Below are positions 42,390 through 49,458 of a stretch of 64,000 nucleotides of DNA, piece after piece. The notes below the pieces were generated by a model. It made no database searches and was not told where the DNA came from. It worked only from the letters and a program-made list of their open reading frames with translations. The first letter of the stretch is position 1; each line of letters opens with the position of its first letter. Position numbers and translations under genes: made by a program. Origin of the DNA: Chryseobacterium antibioticum (GTDB lineage: Bacteria > Bacteroidota > Bacteroidia > Flavobacteriales > Weeksellaceae); contig NZ_JABBGI010000007.1 of assembly GCF_012927325.1 (NCBI RefSeq), positions 1 through 64,000 of the forward strand, given 5' to 3'.

Positions 42390-43589
42390 ATGAGTCGAAA
42401 AATTGCCATAACAGGAATGGGCATCATTTCCTCCATCGGAAACAATGTGGAGGAAAATTTTATTTCGTTAACAACCGAAAAACATGGAATTTCAGACATC
42501 GAAATGTTTGAAACCCGCCATGCCGGAAGTATAAAAACCGGTGAGATAAAATGGTCTAATGAAGAGCTTGTACAACAACTTCAGCTACCTGAAGACAATA
42601 ATGTGACGAGAACTTCTTTATTGGGCATGATAGCCGCAAGAGAAGCTGTAGCATCTGCCGGAATTTCAGATATCAATGAATACAAAACCGGTCTGATCTC
42701 TTCTACCAGCGTAGCCGGAATGGATATCACCGAAAGGTATTTCTACTCTTACGAAAACTTTCCTGAAAAGCAAAAATATATCGATGCCCATGATGCAGGA
42801 AATTCCTCATTGGCCATCGCTGATTATCTTGGATTAAAAGGCATGGTTTCAACCATCAGTACGGCCTGCTCTTCAGCAGCCAACGCGATGATGATGGGAG
42901 CCAAACTGATTAAAAACGGAGTTTTAGACCGTGTGATCGTTGGCGGAACAGATTCCCTTTCAAAATTTACTTTGAATGGCTTCAACACGCTGATGATCCT
43001 TACAGATTCTTACAACACTCCTTTCGACAATGACAGAAAAGGCCTGAATCTTGGAGAAGCCGCCGCTTTTATCGTTCTTGAATCTGATGAGGTGGTGAAA
43101 AAAGAAAACAAAAAAGTGCTGGCTTACCTTTCCGGTTATGGAAATGCTAATGATGCCCATCATCAGACCGCATCTTCGGAAAACGGACAGGGTGCTTTTC
43201 TCGCCATGCAACAGGCTCTTAAAATATCAGGATTGGAAAAAGACGACATCGATTATATCAACGTTCACGGAACGGCTACTCCTAATAATGATCTTTCAGA
43301 AGGAATTGCTATGATCAGGATCTTTGGTGAAGGACAGGTTCCTGAATTCAGTTCTACCAAAGCTTTTACCGGGCATACTCTGGCGGCGGCGGCAGGAATT
43401 GAAGCTGTATTCTCCATTTTGGCGATGCAGCATCATGTTATTTTCCCCAATCTGAATTTTAAAACGAAAATGGCAGAATTTGATTTAACCCCGATTACGG
43501 AACTGAAAGAAAAAGACATCAACCATGTTCTTTCCAATTCATTCGGATTTGGAGGTAACTGTTCTACTTTAATTTTCTCAAAATCATGA
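42390..43589 (+). CDS. Beta-ketoacyl-ACP synthase (KS, FabF-like)
   Basis: A 399-residue KAS II-type ketosynthase. The active Cys is C160 in ISTACSSAANAMM, with His in NVHGTATPNND and AFTGHTLAAAAG. It elongates acyl-ACP chains. The following gene, overlapping by four bases (ATGA), is a Cys-less ketosynthase-like protein, so the two look like a KS/chain-length-factor pair of the type known in aryl-polyene and type II polyketide systems. It is probably the polyene-forming KS. Confidence 0.92.
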   Translation: MSRKIAITGMGIISSIGNNVEENFISLTTEKHGISDIEMFETRHAGSIKTGEIKWSNEELVQQLQLPEDNNVTRTSLLGMIAAREAVASAGISDINEYKTGLISSTSVAGMDITERYFYSYENFPEKQKYIDAHDAGNSSLAIADYLGLKGMVSTISTACSSAANAMMMGAKLIKNGVLDRVIVGGTDSLSKFTLNGFNTLMILTDSYNTPFDNDRKGLNLGEAAAFIVLESDEVVKKENKKVLAYLSGYGNANDAHHQTASSENGQGAFLAMQQALKISGLEKDDIDYINVHGTATPNNDLSEGIAMIRIFGEGQVPEFSSTKAFTGHTLAAAAGIEAVFSILAMQHHVIFPNLNFKTKMAEFDLTPITELKEKDINHVLSNSFGFGGNCSTLIFSKS

Positions 43590-44650
43590 GTGCAGTATAC
43601 ATCAACAGTGCATCCTGCATCTCTGTACAGGACACTTTAAAAGATCATTTTTTCCAGGGTCTTAAAGCTGACCAGTCTGTTCAGATCTTAAAGGCTATAG
43701 ATCCCAACTATAAAGAATTCATTCCGCCTGCCATGATCAGGAGAATGTCTAAAACCGTTAAAATGAGTTCGGTAGCTTCAAATTATGCTTTAAAAGAGGC
43801 AGGAATTGAGAAACCGGATGCCATTATTGTAGGAACCGGAATGGGATGTTCCCAGGATTCTGAAAAGTTTCTGAAAAACGTGATCGACAACAACGAGGAG
43901 TTTTTAACGCCTACATTCTTTATTCAGTCGACTCATAATACCGTTGCGGGACAGATTGCTCTGGGACTTCAGTGTCATGCGTACAATTTCACGTATGTCA
44001 ACACCTCCTCATCCCTGGAATTTTCTTTTCTGGACGCTCAACTTCAGATCAACGACGGCGAAGCTGAAAATGTTCTCGTAGGTGCTGCAGATGAGCAGAC
44101 TAACAGAACAATGGAATTGTACCGTCTCAACAATACTATAAAAAAAGAAGAAGATCTTCCTGCCGATTATTTACATTCGGAGACGGATGGCGTGATCTGG
44201 GGTGAAGGGGCGGCTTTCTTTGTTTTAGGAAAAGATAAGACTGAAAACACTTATGCTCAACTTAAAGATATTCAAATCATTAACCGATTGAATACAGAAG
44301 AAGCGAAGTCGTTTATTGAAAGTTTTTTAGCCAAAAATAATTTGAAGGCTGAAGATATGGATGCTGTCATTTTAGGTTTCAGTGGTGATGCAAAATCTGA
44401 TGTGTATTATACAAAGGCGATGGATTTATTTCAGAATTCAGCTTTACTGTATTACAAACATTTGAGTGGTGAATTTAATACGGCCAGTGGTTTTTCAACA
44501 TTTATGGCTTGCCATATTTTGAAGGAGCAGCAGATTCCGGAGATCATGATGATCAATTCCACGAAAAAAGAACAGATACAATATATTATTCTTTACAATC
44601 ATCTGGCAGGAAGCGACCATAGTCTGGTACTGCTGGAAAGAGCTTTGTAA
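43586..44650 (+). CDS. Chain-length-factor-like ketosynthase homologue without catalytic Cys
   Basis: A 354-residue KS-fold protein. At the catalytic position it reads YVNTSSSLEF, with Thr140 where active enzymes have Cys, and no HGTxT motif is seen (the region reads VILGFSGDAKSD). It therefore cannot condense by itself and resembles chain length factors, which pair with an active KS to shape the growing chain. Translational coupling to the upstream KS (ATGA overlap) supports a heterodimer. True chain length factors of type II polyketide synthases usually have Gln at this place, so it is a different lineage. Confidence 0.8.
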   Translation: MSAVYINSASCISVQDTLKDHFFQGLKADQSVQILKAIDPNYKEFIPPAMIRRMSKTVKMSSVASNYALKEAGIEKPDAIIVGTGMGCSQDSEKFLKNVIDNNEEFLTPTFFIQSTHNTVAGQIALGLQCHAYNFTYVNTSSSLEFSFLDAQLQINDGEAENVLVGAADEQTNRTMELYRLNNTIKKEEDLPADYLHSETDGVIWGEGAAFFVLGKDKTENTYAQLKDIQIINRLNTEEAKSFIESFLAKNNLKAEDMDAVILGFSGDAKSDVYYTKAMDLFQNSALLYYKHLSGEFNTASGFSTFMACHILKEQQIPEIMMINSTKKEQIQYIILYNHLAGSDHSLVLLERAL

Positions 44651-44714
44651 TAAAAGAAAGGACGTATTTGTCTACTACAGGAACCGAAATAAGTACAATT
44701 CTAAATAACAGAAG

Positions 44715-45467
44715 ATGAAACATTATCCATTTATTCTATTTTATCTTTTCTGCAACGTTTTTATTTATGCGTTCCATGGAAGCTTGTGGGTTTATCTGGC
44801 TGGTTTTCTGGCCTTTTCTTTCGTAGTGATCTGGGGATCATTTGATATTGGATTAGGATATTTTGTCAACAGCATAACTCATAAAAGAACGAAAATCAAT
44901 GAAGTGGCATTGACGTTTGATGATGGACCAACTGAGTTTACACCCCGCTTTTTAGATCTGCTCAAAGAAAACCAGGTAAAAGCTACTTTTTTCTGCATCG
45001 GAAAACAGATCGAGAAGTATCCGGAAACTTTCCAAAGAATAATCGCTGAAGGCCATACTATCGGGAATCACACGTTTTCCCATTCCAACAATACCGGATT
45101 TCTGTCTGTTTCAAAAATGACTGAGGAAATTGAGAAATGTGATGAAATAATGGCCAAAGTCGGTGATATCAAAACAGATTTATACCGACCTCCTTTTGGT
45201 GTTACGAATCCAAGTATCGCCAAAGCTATTAAAAGAACATACAAAACGAGCATCGGCTGGAATGTCCGTTCACTGGATACGGTTATAGACGATGAAAAGA
45301 AAATTTACAAGAAAGTCACCCAAAGCCTGAGAAAAGGAAGTATCGTTCTCCTTCACGACACCTCTGAAAAGACATATAACGTATTGGCCGATTTATTGTT
45401 ATTTTTGAAGGATAAAAAATACTCGACCTACACCGTCGATTCAATTACAAAAATCAAAGAAAAATGA
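44715..45467 (+). CDS. Polysaccharide deacetylase (NodB family)
   Basis: A 250-residue protein with two N-terminal hydrophobic segments and a NodB domain. Motif 1 is LTFDDGPTEFTPRF (Asp-Asp metal and base), motif 2 HTFSHSN (the HxxxH metal pair), motif 3 DLYRPPFGVTN and motif 5 IVLLHDTSE. CE4 enzymes remove acetyl groups from glycans, usually in the periplasm. Its place between pigment genes and lolA is unusual for such an enzyme. It may deacetylate a glycan linked to the pigment or simply be a co-located envelope gene. Confidence 0.9.
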   Translation: MKHYPFILFYLFCNVFIYAFHGSLWVYLAGFLAFSFVVIWGSFDIGLGYFVNSITHKRTKINEVALTFDDGPTEFTPRFLDLLKENQVKATFFCIGKQIEKYPETFQRIIAEGHTIGNHTFSHSNNTGFLSVSKMTEEIEKCDEIMAKVGDIKTDLYRPPFGVTNPSIAKAIKRTYKTSIGWNVRSLDTVIDDEKKIYKKVTQSLRKGSIVLLHDTSEKTYNVLADLLLFLKDKKYSTYTVDSITKIKEK

Positions 45468-46090
45468 TTAAAAATATTGCTTTTGGAGCATTTTTATTAA
45501 TTTCCGGTTTCATTTCTGCACAAATGACAGCGATGTCCGGGGCGGAGGCTAAAGCATTTGTCACGAAAGTATCTTCTGAAACCCGGGAGATCAAAACGCT
45601 TCAGAGCGATTTCACCCAGACCAAAAAGATGGATTTTCTGGATAAGAACATCGTTACTTATGGCAAAATGTCATTGAAGTCACCCAATATGCTGAGCTGG
45701 AAGTACACCAAGCCTTACCAGTATTCCATTGTTTTTAAAGACAGTAAAATTTTCATCAATGATCAGGGGAAAAAATCGTCTGTAGATGCAAAAAGTAAAA
45801 CGTTTGAGAAGATCAATAAGCTGATCGTAGGAAGTTCAAACGGAAAAATGTTCAGCGACCCGGAATTTACTGTGACCTATTACAAAAACGGCAATTTCAA
45901 TGTGGCCAAATTCATCCCGAAATCTGCCCAACTGCTGAAATACATTAAACAAATTGAACTTCACTTCCCGAAAAATCAGTCTACGGTTTCACAGGTGAAT
46001 ATGACGGAAGCTTCAGGAGATACCACCAATATTGTTTTCAAAAATACCAAGATCAATGCAGCGATTGCAGCTTCAGAGTTTAGCCTATAG
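45464..46090 (+). CDS. LolA-like outer membrane lipoprotein carrier
   Basis: A 208-residue periplasmic LolA-family protein with a signal peptide (LISGFISAQ). Family features are EIKTLQSDFTQTKKMDFLDK and GKMSLKSPNMLSWKYTKPYQYSIVF, the half-barrel that holds lipid chains. LolA ferries lipoproteins from the inner to the outer membrane; dedicated copies occur in aryl-polyene clusters and may move the pigment. It overlaps the deacetylase gene by four bases and the next lipoprotein gene by 35 bases, so they are one operon. Confidence 0.88.
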   Translation: MIKNIAFGAFLLISGFISAQMTAMSGAEAKAFVTKVSSETREIKTLQSDFTQTKKMDFLDKNIVTYGKMSLKSPNMLSWKYTKPYQYSIVFKDSKIFINDQGKKSSVDAKSKTFEKINKLIVGSSNGKMFSDPEFTVTYYKNGNFNVAKFIPKSAQLLKYIKQIELHFPKNQSTVSQVNMTEASGDTTNIVFKNTKINAAIAASEFSL

Positions 46091-46697
46091 CCTGGTGCTT
46101 CTGCTGTTGGTTTCCTGTAAAAGCTACCAGCTAAAAGACGCAAAACCTGTTCAGAGTTCTGAGAAAACGGTTGAAAATTTATACTTTTCGTCCGGTGAAG
46201 ATTATGTGTATAAATGTCAGATGGATATTTATAAAAACCATGTAAGTGGTATTCTGATCATCAAAAAGCTGAATGAAACGACCCATCGTGTAGCCATGAC
46301 CTCGGATTTTGGAAATAAATTGATTGATTTCGAGATTTCTCAGGATAATTTTAAACTGAATTATGTTCTTCCGGATCTTGATAAAAAGATCGTCATCAAT
46401 TTTTTAAGAAATGACTTTCGGGAGCTGCTGAAGAGACAATTTCCGGTAAGTGAATCTTTTGAAAACGACCGTTCTAAAATTTATCTGTCCAAAGCCGACA
46501 ACAGAGCTTACTATCTGTTTTTCAACAAGGAAAACGGCCTGCTGAAGAACATCATTTACACGAAAAACAATAAGGAGAAAATCGATTTCAGTTTTGAGGC
46601 AAAAAAACATATCTTCGCGGATAGCTTAAACCTGCAACATAAGGATTTTAAGATCAATATAAAACTATTTCAAATAACCGAAACTGAACAAAATTAA
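46056..46697 (+). CDS. Lipoprotein, LolB-like fold suspected
   Basis: A lipoprotein of 213 residues when read from the ATG at 46056; the only longer option begins with TTG. The signal ends in the lipobox LLLVSC. The mature part is a series of beta strands (VSGILIIKKLNETTHRVAMTS, KIVINFLRNDF) that recall LolB or DUF3261 proteins. LolB is the outer membrane receptor for LolA, and canonical LolB is not general in Bacteroidota, so a cluster-specific LolA/LolB-like pair would be informative. The fold call is an inference. Its start lies inside lolA. Confidence 0.6.
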   Translation: MQRLQLQSLAYSLVLLLLVSCKSYQLKDAKPVQSSEKTVENLYFSSGEDYVYKCQMDIYKNHVSGILIIKKLNETTHRVAMTSDFGNKLIDFEISQDNFKLNYVLPDLDKKIVINFLRNDFRELLKRQFPVSESFENDRSKIYLSKADNRAYYLFFNKENGLLKNIIYTKNNKEKIDFSFEAKKHIFADSLNLQHKDFKINIKLFQITETEQN

Positions 46698-46698
46698 C

Positions 46699-47301
46699 AT
46701 GAAAAAGCTTCTATTTTTAGTTGTCGCCTTACTGTCAGGACTGTCCTTTTCACAGGTGACTTTCAATCCGGGAATCAGAGCGGGTGCTAATTTCTCTCAT
46801 TTCTCCAATAGTGAAGAGTTCAATTATTACTATCAGGAAGAATTTCCCAATGCTGCAAAACCGTATTTGGATTATAAAACCAAAACAGATTTTTATTTAG
46901 GCTTCATAGGAAATATCCGTTTTGCAAAATTTTATGCTTTGCAGCCGGAGATCAATTATTCCAGACAGGGGGCAAAAATAAGCACGAATGTAAATAACTG
47001 GGACGGAAAAACGCTTTCCGTATCCTATCTGGGATTACAACTGATCAATAAGTTCTATTTCAACCAGTTCAACATACATGTGGGACCTACTTTAGAATTC
47101 GTTGTCGATAAAAAGAATTTTGATCCTGAAAATGAAATCGATTTGGGAATTACCACCGGCTTAGGATATGATATCACCAAAAATTTCGGTATCGAAGCCA
47201 GAGTAAAAAAAGGTTTTGTACCGGTGGACAGCTACAACAGGAATCACTCCAACGTTGTTTTCCAGACAGGACTTTATTATACCTTTAACATGAAAAAATA
47301 A
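46699..47301 (+). CDS. Outer membrane beta-barrel protein (PorT-like)
   Basis: A 200-residue outer membrane barrel with a signal peptide (LLSGLSFSQ). The pattern FNPGIRAGANFSHF, FYLGFIGNIRF, ALQPEINYSRQGAK and a final YYTFNMKK is that of the eight-strand OMP_b-brl_2 (PorT-type) family, common in Bacteroidota. It begins one base after the LolB-like gene. It may be the outer membrane part of the pigment export path, or a co-transcribed envelope protein; the sequence alone does not say. Confidence 0.8.
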   Translation: MKKLLFLVVALLSGLSFSQVTFNPGIRAGANFSHFSNSEEFNYYYQEEFPNAAKPYLDYKTKTDFYLGFIGNIRFAKFYALQPEINYSRQGAKISTNVNNWDGKTLSVSYLGLQLINKFYFNQFNIHVGPTLEFVVDKKNFDPENEIDLGITTGLGYDITKNFGIEARVKKGFVPVDSYNRNHSNVVFQTGLYYTFNMKK

Positions 47302-47305
47302 TTTT

Positions 47306-47677
47306 ATGCAGACCATTCTTACAGACTTTTACACTTTAGAATCTTATGAAAAGGCCGAAAACGGAAGTTATACCGCTTATATTCATTTGAATAAAGACCA
47401 TGATATTTTTAAAGGTCATTTTCCGGGTAATCCGGTAACACCGGGAGTTTGTATGATGCAGATCGTAAAAGAACTGACAGAAGAATTTACCAGATCAAAA
47501 TTATTTTTAAAAACGGCTTCGAACGTAAAATTCATGGCTATCATCAATCCTTTCGAAACACCGGATCTGAAACTTCAACTGGATATTACTGAAAATGAAG
47601 AAGATGTTAAAGTAAAAAATATCACTTCTTTTGGCGAGACTATTGCATTAAAAATGTCTGTAAGCTATAAAAAATAA
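47306..47677 (+). CDS. FabZ/ApeI-like 3-hydroxyacyl-ACP dehydratase
   Basis: A 123-residue hotdog protein with the full FabA/FabZ-type motif HFPGNPVTPGVCMMQIVKEL, in which the His is the catalytic base. It should dehydrate 3-hydroxyacyl-ACP. It is the third hotdog dehydratase-like gene in the locus, and the one closest to ApeI of aryl-polyene clusters. It starts four bases after the barrel gene and is followed after four bases by a small secreted protein. Confidence 0.88.
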   Translation: MQTILTDFYTLESYEKAENGSYTAYIHLNKDHDIFKGHFPGNPVTPGVCMMQIVKELTEEFTRSKLFLKTASNVKFMAIINPFETPDLKLQLDITENEEDVKVKNITSFGETIALKMSVSYKK

Positions 47678-47681
47678 ATTC

Positions 47682-48158
47682 ATGAAACTTTTCCTATCTC
47701 TCATAACGGCTTTTATCTTTTTCTTCCAGACAGACCTTGAGTCTTTAAGAAACAGCTATGCAAAGGCTAACCAGTCCAATGAAAATACGCAGGCATTCAT
47801 CAATCTTGCAGAAAAACAATCCGGTTCTGATGCCGTAACCACAGGCTACAAAGCCGCAGCACAGATCATGGAAGCGAAAATTACCAAAAAAAACAGAAAA
47901 GCCCTTGTAAAAACCGGTGCAACAAGCCTTGAAAGTATTATCAAAAGTAATCCAAATAACATAGAACTGCGCCTGATCAGACTGAGCGTTCAGGAAAATA
48001 TTCCTAAAATAGTAGGTTACAGAGGCAGCATGAAAGACGATAAAGCATTCCTTATCAATAATTACGGAAAGCAAAACGCGACACTGAAAAGCTACTTAAA
48101 AAAGTTCGCGATGCAGTCTAAATCCTTTACAGACGCGGAAAGAGCCACTATAAAATAA
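47682..48158 (+). CDS. Small secreted helical protein of unknown function
   Basis: A 158-residue protein with a short signal peptide (FLSLITAFIFFFQ) followed by helices rich in Lys, Ala and Asn. Conserved-looking blocks are LRNSYAKANQSNENTQAF, LESIIKSNPNNIELRLIRLSVQENIPKIVGY and KDDKAFLINNY. I know similar proteins only as uncharacterised genes next to Bacteroidota pigment or lipid genes. It is packed within the operon (four-base gaps on both sides), so it probably acts in the periplasm in the same process. Confidence 0.7.
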   Translation: MKLFLSLITAFIFFFQTDLESLRNSYAKANQSNENTQAFINLAEKQSGSDAVTTGYKAAAQIMEAKITKKNRKALVKTGATSLESIIKSNPNNIELRLIRLSVQENIPKIVGYRGSMKDDKAFLINNYGKQNATLKSYLKKFAMQSKSFTDAERATIK

Positions 48159-48162
48159 AACA

Positions 48163-49335
48163 ATGACCCTTCCTGAAGTACAAAATGCAATTCATGAAAA
48201 GAAAATCTGCATTTTAATACCTACTTACAACAATGAAAAAACTCTGAAAAGAGTCATAGACGGTGTTCTGGATTACACCGAAAATATTATTGCGGTCAAT
48301 GATGGTTCTACAGATTCTACCATATCCTTATTAGCTCAATATCCACAAATCACTGTGATCACCCTGCCTGAGAACAAAGGCAAAGGAAACGGGCTGAAAA
48401 TCGGTTTCAGAAAGGCAAAAGACCTGGGATATCACTATGCCATCACCATTGATTCGGATGGACAGCATTATCCGGATGATATTCCTGTGTTCGTAGAAGC
48501 GTTGCTTCAGGAAAAACACGATGTTCTTCTGATTGGAAACCGGAATATGTCACAGGACGGAATCCCGAAAAAAAGCAGCTTTGGGAACCGGTTTTCTAAT
48601 TTCTGGTTCTGGTTCGAGACGGGAATTAAGCTGGAAGACACCCAATCGGGCTACAGATTATACCCATTGCTGAAAATTCCAAAGAAATATTTTACTCCGA
48701 AATTTGAATTTGAAATTGAGATCATTGTACGGACAGCCTGGAGGCACGTTCCTGTAAAGAATGTCCCGATCAAGGTTTTATATGATCCTGCGGAAAGGGT
48801 TTCTCATTTCAGACCCTTCAAAGATTTTACACGGATTAGTATTCTGAATACTATTTTAGTGACGATCACCCTACTTTACATTATTCCGCGAAATTTCGTG
48901 AATAATTTCAAAAAAAAAAGCTTTAAAAGATTCATCAAGGAAGATGTTCTTGAAAGTGACGGTAGCAACCGTACAAAGGCATTTTCTATCGCCCTTGGTG
49001 TGTTTATCGGGTTTTCTCCTTTCTGGGGGTTTCATACGGTTCTTGTGATCTCGCTGGCGGTTCTTTTTAAGCTGAATAAAGTTTTGGCTTTTGTAGCCTC
49101 CAACGTGAGTCTCCCACCCCTGATTCCTTTTGTCATTGCGGCTTCTCTATTTTTAGGATCCCCTTTTGTACAGGGTGACAGTAATATTTTAAGCAGTGAG
49201 CTTAATTTTGAACTGATCAAGAATAATCTTCTTCAATATGTAATCGGAAGTGCTATTTTGGCGACCTCTATGTCTGCTATTTGCGGAATCACAACATTTC
49301 TTTTTCTGAATAAACTGAATCCTGAGAATGAGTAG
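48163..49335 (+). CDS. GT2 glycosyltransferase fused to a DUF2062 membrane domain
   Basis: A 390-residue protein. Residues about 15-235 are a DPM-like glycosyltransferase (CILIPTYNNEKTLKRV, IAVNDGSTDST, ITIDSDGQHYPDD with the metal-binding Asp). The remainder is a DUF2062 domain with three or four membrane helices (ALGVFIGFSPFWGFHTVLVISLAVLF, LPPLIPFVIAASLFLG). Glycosyltransferases of this type are regular members of aryl-polyene clusters. It is the last gene of the second plus-strand pigment unit. Confidence 0.88.
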   Translation: MTLPEVQNAIHEKKICILIPTYNNEKTLKRVIDGVLDYTENIIAVNDGSTDSTISLLAQYPQITVITLPENKGKGNGLKIGFRKAKDLGYHYAITIDSDGQHYPDDIPVFVEALLQEKHDVLLIGNRNMSQDGIPKKSSFGNRFSNFWFWFETGIKLEDTQSGYRLYPLLKIPKKYFTPKFEFEIEIIVRTAWRHVPVKNVPIKVLYDPAERVSHFRPFKDFTRISILNTILVTITLLYIIPRNFVNNFKKKSFKRFIKEDVLESDGSNRTKAFSIALGVFIGFSPFWGFHTVLVISLAVLFKLNKVLAFVASNVSLPPLIPFVIAASLFLGSPFVQGDSNILSSELNFELIKNNLLQYVIGSAILATSMSAICGITTFLFLNKLNPENE

Positions 49336-49405
49336 GGAGAGGGAAATGGGTGAGCCAAGATTTTAGATTTCAGACACGAGACGCGAGACCTTTTACATTA
49401 AACAA
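49336..49405. repeat. Possible purine-rich repeat remnant
   Basis: After the GT2 stop the bases GAGTAGGGAGAGGGAAATGGG and GACACGAGACGCGAGACC resemble the purine-rich repeat near 32.62 kb. The match is partial and visual only. Confidence 0.3.
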
Positions 49406-49434
49406 AAAGCCCTGAAGCTGAGCTCCAGGACTTT
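49402..49434 (-). terminator. Terminator after the M36 peptidase
   Basis: On the minus strand AAAGTCCTGGAGCT pairs with AGCTTCAGGGCTTT (49406-49434), a long stem with two G-U pairs and a minimal loop, followed by T. It is 24 bases after the stop codon. Confidence 0.8.
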
Positions 49435-49458
49435 CCTCTCTATACTGTTATTATACTC

